NCBI GenBank assembly: GCA_000316135.1
Contig: JH993935.1
Span: 5,155 to 69,154 of the forward strand
Direction: 5' to 3'
DNA length: 64,000 nt
Origin: Trachipleistophora hominis
Lineage: Eukaryota; Microsporidia; Pleistophoridae
Position numbers and translations under genes: made by a program. Positions 38,059 to 48,341 of the stretch are shown here, piece after piece. The notes below the pieces were generated by a model. That model saw only the letters and a program-made list of their open reading frames with translations, did not search any database and was not told where the DNA came from. Positions within the stretch are counted from its first letter, which is position 1; each line of letters begins with the position of its first letter.

Positions 38059-39387
38059 ATGCACGATGCACCTTCTACTCCACATGAGCACACGATAATG
38101 AATCAGGCAACCATAAACATCGGCACAATAGGCCACGTTGCGCACGGCAAGTCAACAATCGTACGGGCGATAAGTGGCATACACACCATCCGATTTCGTT
38201 CCGAGCTCGAACGAAATATCACAATCAAGCTGGGCTACGCAAACGCCAAAATCTACAAATGCGATACTTGTCCGCGTCCAGATTGCTACAGCGCTATGAA
38301 CAGCTCATCGCCCTTTACGATTTCATGTCCGAACAACAGCTGCGAAGGTACGAGCACGCTGATCAAGCATGTCAGTTTTGTTGACTGTCCGGGACACGAC
38401 GTTCTTATGGCAACGATGCTCAACGGGACAGCAATAATGGATGCCGCCATGCTGTTGGTTGCTGCGAATGAGCCCTGTCCACAGCCGCAGACACAGGAGC
38501 ACCTCTTTGCGGTCGAAATCATGAATTTAAAAAAATTCATAATTGTGCAGAACAAGATAGACCTGGTGTCACGGGAACAGGCACTCGAGCAGAAGGACCA
38601 GATAGTCGCGTTCATAAAGAATACAAAGGCGGAGAACTCGCCGATTGTTCCCGCGTCGGGCCAGCTCAATATAAATGTGTGTGCGATTCTCGACTTCATC
38701 GTAAACTATTTTCCTGAGCCCGAGCGCTCCAAAGAACACGATGTCCGAATGGTCATCATAAGATCGTTCGATGTTAACAAGCCGGGGTGCGGTATTGACG
38801 GTCTCAAGGGCGGTGTTATTGGAGGGTCTCTGCTCAAAGGCGAGCTGCACGTAAACGACGAAATAGAAATTAGACCGGGAATAATATACAGGAAAGGCAG
38901 CAAGGTGGAATGCAAGCCATTTATAACGCGTGTTACATCGCTTCAAGCCGAAAAGAACTTGTTGAGCACAGCGCAGCCCGGTGGTTTGATCGGTGTAGGC
39001 ACGCTGCTTGATCCATTTTTTTGTCGTGCCGACAAGTTGGTTGGTCAAGTGATGGGCAGGAGAGGAGAGCTGCCCGACATTTTCGTAGAAATTTTGGTTT
39101 TTTATTCGTTATTCCAAAAGATTAGCGGTGTGGACAAGCGGGCCGATAAACGGGGCCTTATGACGCTGAACGAGCAGATACTCGTTAACATAGGGAGTAC
39201 GACCACAGGATCAACAATCATGAAATTAGAGAATGATAAAGTGAGGCTTAGCCTTGTCAAGCCGGCATGCTGTGAAAAGGGCGAGAGAGTTTCGATCTCT
39301 AAGAAGATACACGGGCACTGGAGGCTTATTGGCTATGGTGTTGTTTTGGAGGGCATTACTATCATGCCGGTATATGACAGTGATTAA
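38059..39387 (+). CDS. translation initiation factor eIF2 gamma
   Basis: The 442-residue GTPase subunit of eIF2 carries Met-tRNAi to the 40S subunit. Motifs: NIGTIGHVAHGKST (G1), a zinc ribbon CDTC...C...SCPNNSC typical of a/eIF2 gamma, DCPGHD, NKID, then the two beta-barrel domains (DVNKPGCG, GGVIGGSL.KGEL, STAQPGGLIGVGT). The exact start is uncertain. The ATG at 38059 follows TTACCCTTC by about 10 nt and is preferred. The ATG at 38098 (MNQATINIG) would give 429 residues and begins right at the conserved core. In-frame codons upstream of 38059 have no ATG. Its partners eIF2 alpha and beta are not in the window. Confidence 0.95.
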   Translation: MHDAPSTPHEHTIMNQATINIGTIGHVAHGKSTIVRAISGIHTIRFRSELERNITIKLGYANAKIYKCDTCPRPDCYSAMNSSSPFTISCPNNSCEGTSTLIKHVSFVDCPGHDVLMATMLNGTAIMDAAMLLVAANEPCPQPQTQEHLFAVEIMNLKKFIIVQNKIDLVSREQALEQKDQIVAFIKNTKAENSPIVPASGQLNINVCAILDFIVNYFPEPERSKEHDVRMVIIRSFDVNKPGCGIDGLKGGVIGGSLLKGELHVNDEIEIRPGIIYRKGSKVECKPFITRVTSLQAEKNLLSTAQPGGLIGVGTLLDPFFCRADKLVGQVMGRRGELPDIFVEILVFYSLFQKISGVDKRADKRGLMTLNEQILVNIGSTTTGSTIMKLENDKVRLSLVKPACCEKGERVSISKKIHGHWRLIGYGVVLEGITIMPVYDSD

Positions 39388-39899
39388 AATGTTTAAATAA
39401 TTTGGCTTAGTGAGCATCTGTTTGGCGTTGCCAATCTTGCGAGTTTAACTATAACGGCTTTTCGTGCGCTGTCATAGGAACCTCTTTCTGGACAGATAGT
39501 CTGGTAAAACGTTATTGAGCCGGCCACCCACATTTATCACGTGTTTAACGTATCAACATGGTGTAAAATGTTCAGGTACCCGTGTATTTAAATGCTGATG
39601 CAGGGCAATGCTTGTTACAACAAACTACATTCTCACATCTACAGATGTTAACCCGCCGTTTACCTCATGGTAAAATATAGGATTGACGTATCAGTGAAAA
39701 TACATTGTATAAAACATCCACGATCTCGTGGAATAAACTGAATAGAAAAGAATCAGCGTTAGAATAAATGATCATATAATGAAAATGGCAGGAATTAAAC
39801 TGTTTCGTCTAGAACCACTGAGTGATTTGGTAAGGAAGTAGTGTTTAGTCAACTATATTTATATTCAATATTATAGGGCAACACATAGTTACGTATCGA
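39388..39899. other. spacer before tRNA gene
   Basis: About 510 bp without a gene or a repeat that I can recognise. Confidence 0.6.
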
Positions 39900-39972
39900 G
39901 CCCCGGTAGCTCAGTCGGTAGAGCATCAGACTTTTAATCTGAGGGTCTAGGGTTCGAGTCCCTATCGGGGCG
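39900..39972 (+). tRNA. tRNA-Lys (anticodon TTT)
   Basis: This is an intronless 73-nt cloverleaf. The acceptor is GCCCCGG/TCGGGGC with one G-U pair and discriminator G. The D arm is GCTC-AGTCGGTA-GAGC, the anticodon stem TCAGA/TCTGA with loop CTTTTAA (TTT at 39933-39935), the variable loop GGGTC, and the T arm TAGGG-TTCGAGT-CCCTA. Internal A box TAGCTCAGTCGG and B box GGTTCGAGTCC are perfect. The encoded CCA is absent, as expected in eukaryotes. This tRNA is one of the three whose wobble uridine receives sulfur through the Urm1 pathway. Confidence 0.98.
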
Positions 39973-40389
39973 CAAGTTTTACTTGTAATGGTTTTAAACG
40001 AATAAATGTAAATACGGTCGTTTTAGAGTAGGAAAATAACTAGCGCTCTCTCATCAGATACGGCTTACTTTTGTCATGCATGTAATTGTACAATTGAATA
40101 TTATTTTAACGTTTTAAATTTAAACATTACAGTTTTTCTTTGATGTCACTTATAGAGGCATGCAGGCAGGACATGAGTAAAAACACAAAATTATATTAAA
40201 AACGTATCTAATTCGATTGCATACATCTGTTGGGATAACTAACGAGCGTACGTTCTTATCTTTTGTTCATCATAACTCATCGCTTCATTGTTGATTTATC
40301 CTGTGATTGGTCCCGTAGAAATCTGCTAATTGTGCATTCTCTCACAATGTTTCATCTCAGAATACAAAACAGGCCCACACTTGTTTCGC
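39973..40389. other. spacer
   Basis: About 400 bp of AT-rich DNA apart from the terminator; nothing else recognised. Confidence 0.6.
39977..39980 (+). terminator. RNA polymerase III terminator
   Basis: TTTT four bases after the tRNA 3' end, the minimal Pol III stop signal. Confidence 0.7.
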
Positions 40390-40719
40390 ATGGCCCGATC
40401 TAAATACTCACTCCGATCCCGAAGGACGCATAGATCTCACCGCAAAGAACTGCGATGGACATCTTTTAGGTTGATTATATCAGCTATACTCTTAGCCGTC
40501 AGCGTAGGTTTTATCATCTATGTCTTAATTCCATTTATAGAAGGTTTTGTTGAACTGCAGAATTTTGCTAATTTGCTATTCGTTATATTGCATGTTTTTT
40601 ACATGTTTAATGTTGCAATTCTCAAAAGGAAAAGCCAGTGGGTGTTCTGGGTCGCTAGTTACCTCATTCTGGATGCGGCATCGATACTTTTCGTGTTCTA
40701 TGATTCTATTTTCATTTAG
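40390..40719 (+). CDS. small polytopic membrane protein, unknown
   Basis: I do not recognise this 109-residue protein. A strongly basic N-terminus (RSKYSLRSRRTHRSHRKELR) is followed by three predicted membrane segments: about 27-47 (LIISAILLAVSVGFIIYVL), 57-73 (FANLLFVILHVFYMFNV) and 83-105 (WVFWVASYLILDAASILFVF), separated by short charged loops. The positive-inside rule would place the N-terminus in the cytosol. The ATG at 40390 follows GCCCACA. Upstream in-frame codons lack an ATG. The clear charge and membrane pattern favours a real gene over chance. Confidence 0.6.
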   Translation: MARSKYSLRSRRTHRSHRKELRWTSFRLIISAILLAVSVGFIIYVLIPFIEGFVELQNFANLLFVILHVFYMFNVAILKRKSQWVFWVASYLILDAASILFVFYDSIFI

Positions 40720-41219
40720 TAGAAGAGTGCATGTGCATACGATAGAAGAGTTTGTGGCGTGAAACGAGGTTATCATGTTCAATTATTAGTGGCCATTGTG
40801 TTATTAAACAAGTAAATATTCCTTTTAAACATTTGTTTCAAATTCTTGGTTATGCCAATGACAAGCAAGTACAAAATGTTTACGCATTCATTATATACAC
40901 CAGAGAACATGAACGATGGTATTTCTCATAAACTTTTGTTCTTATTCAAGAGAAAGTACTTTTAAAGCCGGAAATTATTTCTTAATTTTTATGATATTTC
41001 TGTGGACAAAGTACGTATGTATAAATATAACAAGTTTGTCGGATACAAAGCAAAATCTGTAACATTTTTCTGAACAGCAAGTGTCACCTAATACAAAATG
41101 TATCACTCGTATTTCCTAAATCGTATAGGAAACAAAAAATATTCTGTTGCAAATTTAGTGGCAAAATGAAAACTTACGATCAAAAGTAAAAGTTGAAGTT
41201 GGGCCGCTATTCACAGCAT
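40720..41219. other. spacer
   Basis: About 500 bp. A TATAAATATAAC lies at about 41020. No gene was seen. Confidence 0.6.
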
Positions 41220-42593
41220 ATGTCGCTAATAACACCTGTTTTGGAGGAGTATAAATTGGCTGAAGAAAAAGTAGGTTGGATATTATCCTTTCTTGACCAC
41301 GTGACTACCATAAGCAGACGAACGGCCGAATTATATTTTCGCTGCACCCAAATACCAAGAAATACGCGCTGGCAGGATGTAAGTATAATTAATATGGTGG
41401 AAATGATGGACAAGTCAAGAAACTCGTTCGATGAACTGACACGAATGTACGAAATCACTGTTGTGGTTGAGTGCAAGGCTATACTGAAGAAACTGGAAGA
41501 TAAAATAAATGAACTGAATGGTCTTGAGGATCGATTTAACAAAGCTCTGCAGAAATACCTGGACGATCTAATGGTTTGCAGGCAAAATCATCTAGAAGCA
41601 TGGTCTAATGGTACTGCTGATACCTGGCTAACGGAAAAAGAACTGAAGAAAGCACTGAAAAAGTATTTGAATGAGAACGAAACATGGAACGAAAATTTAA
41701 AAAAGGAGATTCTTGTGTATGATAAAGAATTACACAGTATATCAAATAAATACCGTGAAATCATAGCTACCAGTTTAAACATACAAAGAAACCACTACAA
41801 AAGTCTTTTGATGTGTGGCGAGGAGGTGCTTATTGACGAACAACGGTTCAAAAAAGACTTTTTCTTCGATTTCCCGGAAAATGAGGACTGTTCAATCGGC
41901 AACAAAGAGGAAAAAAGCGAAACAAAATTTGAGGATGCGTACGAGGAGATAATGAATGACATGCGGAGTAGAAATTCGGAGATAACGAGAGACATCAGTG
42001 TAAAGAAGTTCGGTATTTTTCGAGTTAGGAGAAATTATGACATAAAACACGCACTTGTGATAGTGACAGAGACACAATTTATACATGCATACGATCTGGA
42101 CAGCATTACGCTCTATCTGGAGCTTTCGGACGAGCATAAAGCTCTTCTCAAAAAGTTAAACGACTATAACCGCGGTATTTCTTTCTTTTTTGGGAAAAAC
42201 GAATTTTTGAATACCACGGAGGAAAAACAGCTCGCGACTTTTAGTGGATACATATTCAACAACCTTAATGTGAGTCGAGGAATGCTGAAAGGATTTCCAA
42301 TGACCATCAAGGATAAGCTGATCAAACTGGACAAGGACAAAAAAGAGCTAATCATAACTGCTCGTAAGTCTCCGATGCTTAAGAACTTTTTTGTATCAAA
42401 CACCGTAAAAATCAAATCGTTTGTGTTGAGAGATGCGTATGAACTCTTTTTCTCGTTCTGTAAGACTGTCGAGAAAAAGGGATCATCAGATGCAAAGGAT
42501 ATTGAAACAACTGAAGTTGTCCCCAGTGACAGTAAAATAATTAATTATAAGGAGGATGAAAATCCTTGGATCGATGAAGGCGAACAGACTTAA
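41220..42593 (+). CDS. BAR/PH-domain protein, SLM1-like
   Basis: The 457-residue protein resembles yeast Slm1/Slm2, which bind PI(4,5)P2 and signal to TORC2 and sphingolipid metabolism at plasma-membrane eisosomes. Residues 1-200 are long helices rich in Glu/Lys with heptad spacing (LEDKINELNGLEDRFNKAL, ELKKALKKYLNENE), fitting a BAR/F-BAR coiled coil. Residues about 260-420 have alternating strands compatible with a PH domain (VKKFGIFRVRR, HALVIVTETQFIHAYDL). The acidic tail ends with ENPWIDEGEQ. The ATG at 41220 is the first in frame; no CCC or nearby TATA box supports it. LCB2 a few kilobases away belongs to the pathway Slm proteins influence, probably by coincidence. Confidence 0.6.
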   Translation: MSLITPVLEEYKLAEEKVGWILSFLDHVTTISRRTAELYFRCTQIPRNTRWQDVSIINMVEMMDKSRNSFDELTRMYEITVVVECKAILKKLEDKINELNGLEDRFNKALQKYLDDLMVCRQNHLEAWSNGTADTWLTEKELKKALKKYLNENETWNENLKKEILVYDKELHSISNKYREIIATSLNIQRNHYKSLLMCGEEVLIDEQRFKKDFFFDFPENEDCSIGNKEEKSETKFEDAYEEIMNDMRSRNSEITRDISVKKFGIFRVRRNYDIKHALVIVTETQFIHAYDLDSITLYLELSDEHKALLKKLNDYNRGISFFFGKNEFLNTTEEKQLATFSGYIFNNLNVSRGMLKGFPMTIKDKLIKLDKDKKELIITARKSPMLKNFFVSNTVKIKSFVLRDAYELFFSFCKTVEKKGSSDAKDIETTEVVPSDSKIINYKEDENPWIDEGEQT

Positions 42594-43398
42594 GGCTATA
42601 CCGCATCTAAAATTTCAACACGGAAATAAAGTAAATATTGGTTGTACGCGTTTTTTTCAAGTTAAATTACTTCTTATATTTCATAGATAACACAATTTGA
42701 ACGAGTTCATCTAACATTGGCTTGTACTTTTCTCTCCTTATAAATGCACCTCTTCAACACTACCTACTTGTCCTTTGTACCGGTTATTGATCCTGTTTTA
42801 CGTAACGATGTTATGACCTGCGATTTTCCTTCTGTGTTTTCTATAGGAAAAATTGTTGGTATAAATTAAAATTGAGCTCGTTTAAACTTACCACCAATAG
42901 ATTGTTATTTAAGTATCTTCATCATTTAACATGAAACACGCTAGACAATCGCTTTCGCATATTAACCAGCCTCATTAACTTTAGAAAACGTCGTAGCATA
43001 GCTTTTTTTCAGAATGGTATTAACAAAATTATATGATGGACTAAATCGCACGAGTCAAGCAAAGTAGAATACAAATAACATAAAAATATTGTACCACACA
43101 GTTATTTTTTTAAGTAAAAATATGTTTAATTACCGCCTCACAACCTATCATCTAATCCAGCTCACTCTTCTGGTCCATTGATATTTACTGAAACTACTTA
43201 TCACGTCAGTTTACACAAATGTCATTCAACTGTGAGATCGAAATATCATCATTCGTGTAAATTAATAAGCAGATCATTCACGCAAATGAAGTGAAGTTTT
43301 GAAAGTGCTATTTAAAATAAAAGTCAAAATAAATATAGATAAATAGTTAAAGTGATTTATATGAATGTATATATTTGTTCATTATTCTACTGATAATA
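42594..43398. other. spacer with family A repeat
   Basis: No gene. A forward family A copy lies at about 43105-43190 (ATGTTTAATTACCGCCTCAC, CACTCTTCTGGTCCATTG). Confidence 0.65.
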
Positions 43399-44287
43399 AT
43401 GGTATTAAAAGGTACACAAGTCCACATTTGGAAATATTACGGAATTCATATGTTTAAAAGCCTGCTGATAAGTATATGGTGGTATATGAATCTACATGAT
43501 GATATTAAAGACCAAGATATCGCCATAAAAAGCAGTTTCATCATGACAACGATAAATATATATGGCATGTGTTTCGTTGTACACGCGCTACTCCGTAAGA
43601 ATGTGTTTCAAGTGCAACTGTTCAATTACATTTTAGGAATTGAAAGTCTCCTGCCATTGTGTAATACCGTTTTATTCCTAGTGAACCGTAATGTTCGCGA
43701 AAGTATTTTTAGCTTTACAATGGTGCTATGTAATTTGAGTGAAATGCTATATACCATACGTGTCACTAAAGCCGCAGAATACGAGTTCTTCTGGTATTAT
43801 TCTAAGCAAACCGGGATGAACATGTCTATGAAAGGTAAGTCATTATTTTAATTGATAGAAGCATTTGTAACGCGCAAAAAGTTCAACGTCTGTCTACATC
43901 TTTACATTCTAAATGTAATTATATTAGTAATATTCAATGAGCGTATCTTCACAGGAAGATATCTGAAAAGTGTTAACCAAATACTTTTGGTGATCATAGT
44001 AGCAAGTGCTGTGTTAATACGAGCTTTTTCAGTTGTAGAAAGTTCAACTTGCAGATTTTATTGTACTTGTCCAATTCTATTCAATTTGTTTTACTGTGGA
44101 GTAGTCCTAGCCAAACTACTTTTTGTTCATATCCAAGATATATACAGTATAAGGTAAGTGTTCATCTTTAATTAGTTTCAAGGTTGTATTCTTTTCAATA
44201 GCAGTAATGATATCCTGTCATACAATGTACTACGCATTGAAGGATTATAGAAATTTCGATCTGGGTGTAGACAAAATCATTGAATGA
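43399..44287 (+). CDS. spliced polytopic membrane protein, two ultrashort introns
   Basis: Exons 43399-43834, 43859-44153 and 44176-44287 join into a 280-residue protein. Without splicing, stops interrupt it (TAA at 43849 and 44155-44160 region); with splicing, one continuous hydrophobic protein results. About six or seven membrane segments are visible, among them SFIMTTINIYGMCFVVHAL, LYILNVIILVIFNERIF, ILLVIIVASAVLIRAFS, LFYCGVVLAKLLFVHI and VVFFSIAVMISCHTMYYAL, ending with a polar tail (KDYRNFDLGVDKIIE). Charged loops lie between them. I cannot name the family; a transporter, receptor-like or lipid-enzyme role is equally open. The ATG at 43399 (MVLKGTQ) is the first in frame. No CCC motif precedes it. 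Confidence 0.72.
43835..43858 (+). other. spliceosomal intron 1, 24 nt
   Basis: AAAG|GTAAGTCATTATTTTAATTG, ending ATAG. Donor GTAAGT is the exact U1 match; TTTAATTGATAG holds an adenosine-rich branch region next to the acceptor. The length is a multiple of three, but the intron contains an in-frame TAA. It splits a Glu codon after its first base. Confidence 0.75.
44154..44175 (+). other. spliceosomal intron 2, 22 nt
   Basis: Donor GTAAGTG and 3' end CTTTAATTAG. Both ends match intron 1 (GTAAGT...TTTAATT..AG). Removal shifts the frame into 37 more sense codons that form a last membrane segment. It splits a Ser codon after its second base. Confidence 0.72.
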
Positions 44288-45366
44288 TATGTAAATAAAT
44301 GTGAATATGCAGATTTCTATCATAGTGGTCTAACGAACCTTTGAAAACCAAACTATAAATATACTCAATTTATAGCTCCAAAAAGTTTAAATGCCCGAGA
44401 TAGATAGCACAATGTGTTAGAATATACAAGTGTTGCTTAAAATAAGAAGTCACTATTTCTTTTTGAAAGGTTGAAATTAAATCTAATAAACATAATTTGA
44501 TCAATTGTATGTACGAGCATTACATAATATCCTATATCGTGTACAACAGCAGAATTTTCCCGTCATTTATGAATATAATTTAACGGTAATTGGTTATTAT
44601 TTCACAACGTAGCAATATATCTTTACTTTTCTGGAAGTATTTTTTGTTCGGATATCTGAACCACGAATATATGTTTTATCAATAGGATATTTATTATCTT
44701 ATCACAACTACTAGCAACGTATTTTGTTGATCCACCAGAGCGTAGAGACATAGAAATATTCTGCCATTCTGTGATATTTGATCATGGACACAACTAAAGT
44801 TAAACAACTAATTTTACATTTCTTTAATAGACGGGTCGTTGTATTTTTAAACAATGAAAATACGATTTTATGAATTTTCAATCATTATGATTGGTTACGG
44901 AACCATTACTTCACCGATAAATGTTTTGTTTAAGACCAATAACAAATTAATAATTTATAAACTATTCTCTTTACTACTAAAGAGTATTGTAAATCAACAA
45001 TAATCATTATTTAATCGTTTATATAAGATTCATATAATTTATATACATCCTGAAAGTATTTTGTGAAATATGTTATGAAGACTCTAATGTACAGGACTTT
45101 ACAGATATATTTCACTGAAAAATGTTATTGGTGATTTAAGTGCATCAACGACTTGAGGATAATTCTATAGTGATAGTAAATATCACAATCATCAATAAAT
45201 ATCCGTGTGAGTATGAACTTAACGATTGGACAAAAAGAGCCTGTCGCAACTCGTGATGTACCTGACGATGTCAATATGTTACTTTATCAAAGACTGTAAC
45301 ATTGTGTCGCATTCTTTTGCAGAGTGTTTCAAAATATTATTCAAAATAACATGGTAAAAGGTAGTA
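44288..45366. other. spacer, 1.1 kb
   Basis: AT-rich. A 28-codon frame from ATG 45213 to 45299 (MNLTIGQKEPVATRDVPDDV) is protein-like, but it is too short and unsupported to call a gene. Confidence 0.5.
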
Positions 45367-46818
45367 ATGGGTGTAAATGCCGAGTCAGTTCCTATATTTA
45401 CGATGACAACCACCTACATATCATTTGTTCTTTTGATATTATTTGGGTACATGCGGGATATCGTACGCATGCTGTTCTTTACAAAAGGATATGAACATCT
45501 GATGCGTAGAGGAAACCTGCAACCAATTTATACCGCTTTTGAAAGCTTTTTCATCCGGAGATTGTACACACGGATAAGAGATTGCTGGAACAGGCCGATC
45601 ACAGGTGTTCCTGGTAGAATCATACAGGTTTTAGAGAGAAAGTCGTATGACAACAACCAAACATTTATTCTAACAGGCAAAAAAATACCACTGCTGAACC
45701 TGAGCTCATACAATTATCTTGGCTTTGGCACAAATAAAATGGAAGTAATAAAAAACGACCTTGCTACAGCAGATTTATTTCCGGTAAACTATCCAGGAAC
45801 GGTATCTGAGATTGGAACACATCCTATTAATAGAAACTTGGAAAAACAGATCGCACGTTTTCTAAGAAAAGAAGACTGTATTGTCTTTCCTATGGGATTT
45901 GGAACAAATTCGTGTAATATTCCCATCATCAGCGACGAAAATACGCTTATACTTAGTGATGAGTTAAATCATATGAGTATAATTTTTGGTTCCAAAATGT
46001 CTCAGGGATGCATACGGACATTCGCACACAACGACATGGATAACCTGGAAAAACTCCTACGCTTTTACATTTCACAGGGACAGCCAGACACAAAAAAGAC
46101 TTGGGATAAGATTATTGTGATTGCCGAGGGACTGTACTCAATGGAGGGAACTGTTCTTTCGCTAAAGAAGTTGATAGTGTTGCGCAGAAAGTATAAATTC
46201 TATCTTTTCATTGATGAGGCCCATTCCATCGGTGCAATGGGAGCGACAGGCCGAGGTGTTGCTGAGTATTGCAATGTTCCATTCGATGAGATCGACATCT
46301 TTATGGGGACATTTACGAAAAGCTTCGGGGCAGCCGGCGGATACATCGCAGCAGACAGAAAGGTTATAAACTTTCTGCGTAATTATAGTGATTTTTCGCT
46401 CTATGGCGAGCAGTTATCGCCAGTTGTTGCACAGCACATCCTTACAAGCTTTAAAATAATGAACAGTCCGTATGGAAATGTACTCAGAAGAAGACTCAGA
46501 GACAATATAGCGATGCTGAGAAAGGGTCTGATAGCAAAAGGCTTTGTTGTTTTTGGTGAGGAAGAATCACCAATCATCCCACTTTTGATATATAATCCGG
46601 GAAAAATGTTTGAATTTTCAAGAATGTGCATGCAAAGAGGACTAGCTGTTGTTGTTGTTGGGTATCCTGCAACACCAGTAATTTCTAATAGAGCCAGGTT
46701 TTGCGTATCATCTATACACACCGAAGAGGACATCAAGTACGTATTAAAAGTTATTGAAGAGGTAGGCGAGTTACTTGGTATAAACGTGCTCAAAAAACGC
46801 AGATTCTTCTTTTTCTAA
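45367..46818 (+). CDS. serine palmitoyltransferase subunit LCB2
   Basis: The 483-residue PLP enzyme condenses serine and palmitoyl-CoA, the first step of sphingolipid synthesis, in the ER. An N-terminal membrane anchor is visible at about residues 14-38. The aminotransferase fold has FIDEAHSIG (282-289) and the catalytic motif GTFTKSFGAAGGY with PLP lysine K318. This lysine identifies LCB2 rather than the inactive LCB1 subunit. SYNYLGF and the C-terminal YPATPVISNRARFCVSS are also conserved. Length is below the usual 560 because of a shorter N-terminus. The partner LCB1 is not in the window. The ATG at 45367 lacks a CCC motif; an overlapping out-of-frame ATG lies 17 nt upstream. Confidence 0.95.
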   Translation: MGVNAESVPIFTMTTTYISFVLLILFGYMRDIVRMLFFTKGYEHLMRRGNLQPIYTAFESFFIRRLYTRIRDCWNRPITGVPGRIIQVLERKSYDNNQTFILTGKKIPLLNLSSYNYLGFGTNKMEVIKNDLATADLFPVNYPGTVSEIGTHPINRNLEKQIARFLRKEDCIVFPMGFGTNSCNIPIISDENTLILSDELNHMSIIFGSKMSQGCIRTFAHNDMDNLEKLLRFYISQGQPDTKKTWDKIIVIAEGLYSMEGTVLSLKKLIVLRRKYKFYLFIDEAHSIGAMGATGRGVAEYCNVPFDEIDIFMGTFTKSFGAAGGYIAADRKVINFLRNYSDFSLYGEQLSPVVAQHILTSFKIMNSPYGNVLRRRLRDNIAMLRKGLIAKGFVVFGEEESPIIPLLIYNPGKMFEFSRMCMQRGLAVVVVGYPATPVISNRARFCVSSIHTEEDIKYVLKVIEEVGELLGINVLKKRRFFFF

Positions 46819-47657
46819 TTGTAAAATCTATTAAACTATTATTTTATGAAATATTTTTGTTGTGAAGTAAAGAGGAAACGTCTTTTACATAGGTTGTGTG
46901 AACATTAAAATAAATTGGCATTGCTAATCAACTTCACAATTAATTAAAGTATAATTAATTAAGGATATTTGATTTATGACATTTATTGTTAGTGTGCATC
47001 GAAGATGTGTACTGGCTTGATCTATATGTATATTTTTCAAAAATTCGGGGAACAGAGAAATTATGGAAGTACTATTGGATAATAATCAATAATAATTTCT
47101 TAGTAACCAAGAGGCTCATAGCATCTTTTATTTTTATTTAATGAATTTTCTCAGTTTTTTCGAGCAGCTTAACAACATGTGGTAAAAATACTTTTTTAAA
47201 AGAAATCATTTTTATTCGCTACTCATAAAGTAATAAATTTTTTAATAATATGTGTTCATCCTTTGCTTTATTTCATTGCTTGAGATACTTTCATTCATCC
47301 TATTACGTTCATACTCATGCATGGCTTTGCCGTATAAAGCAATAAACATAAGTAAAATTAAAATCAAAATATGATGTGTAGTTTTAAAGAAAGTAGTTCG
47401 GTTAATTTAACAAACTGATATTTTTATCTTTTCAAGGTGAAGTAATGCAGTTAGTGCCATAAACAAAAAGGTGATCCGTCGTATCACAACTAAAATACCT
47501 CTTTTTACACGAAAAATTAAACTTACAATTAATTAAACATAATAACCTTCAAAAACACAAGTAAACCATTGGAACAACACGTACACCATTATATTACTAA
47601 GGAATACGGAAATTGTGAAATATCGTAAAATATTAGCGCTTTATTAATTTATCGTAT
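46819..47657. other. spacer
   Basis: About 840 bp AT-rich, between the convergent LCB2 and SUN genes; nothing recognised. Confidence 0.6.
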
Positions 47658-48341
47658 TCAACGTTGCAGAGACTTCTTAAAGATAAAATAAAATACGGCA
47701 AGACTAGTAAGACCAAGAATACCAGCGAAGATAATTTTTGATTTTTCCATCAACATTTTCGCCACTCTTATACTTTTCATTATATCATCGATGTCATTTT
47801 TGTCTTCATAACGAATCAGTTTGTTATTGAGATCAAAGACCCTATTGTACACCATGTTATTGACCTTCAAATTTTCTAGAATTGTTGACCCGTACACTTT
47901 CAAGCTCGTTATGGTAAATAATGAATGCTTTCCAATGAAATTCAGGACATCTATCCGCAATATGCTAGTGAAAACGTCATTTTTGATATAAAAAAGCTGC
48001 TTTTCTCTCGTAAATTTGCAGTTAAAAGAGCCTAGGCTCACCCAATTTCCATCGATGTAAGTGGAAAACTTGATTTGCCGGGGAAACGAACTCAGATACT
48101 CCTTGTTTAGCAATTCCACGCAGTTTATCTTAACTTCATTGCAAAGCTTCACTATGATATATGTTGGCATAAGTTCACCAATAGCATAATGGTCACTGTT
48201 AGGATTAAGAATAGCATCGGCCCGGTCTAAATTCTTACTAGTGTACACGATAAATGCACCACATAACGATGAAGCGTAATTGCAACCGCGTGTACATGCC
48301 GCTAATGAAAATAATAAAAAAATGAAGCCGCTTAATACCAT
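47658..48341 (-). CDS. SLP1-type SUN-domain protein
   Basis: The 227-residue protein resembles the SUN-like domain of yeast Slp1 and animal OSTP/SUCO, ER-luminal proteins that help fold membrane proteins (with Emp65 in yeast). A signal peptide (MVLSGFIFLLFSLAACTRG) is followed by the SUN-like core: NYASSLCGAFIVYTSKNLDRA, AILNPNSDHYAIGE, YIIVKLCNEVKINCVELLN, SFPRQIKFSTYIDGNWVSLG and TITSLKVYGST. A short linker leads to one membrane segment near the C-terminus (about 200-220, IIFAGILGLTSLAVFYFIF) and a basic tail KKSLQR. The Slp1 order (domain, then TM near the end) is kept, reduced to little beyond the domain. CACCCCT precedes the ATG at 48341. A nuclear-envelope LINC protein is the alternative, but the TM position argues against it. 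Confidence 0.75.
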   Translation of the reverse strand: MVLSGFIFLLFSLAACTRGCNYASSLCGAFIVYTSKNLDRADAILNPNSDHYAIGELMPTYIIVKLCNEVKINCVELLNKEYLSSFPRQIKFSTYIDGNWVSLGSFNCKFTREKQLFYIKNDVFTSILRIDVLNFIGKHSLFTITSLKVYGSTILENLKVNNMVYNRVFDLNNKLIRYEDKNDIDDIMKSIRVAKMLMEKSKIIFAGILGLTSLAVFYFIFKKSLQR

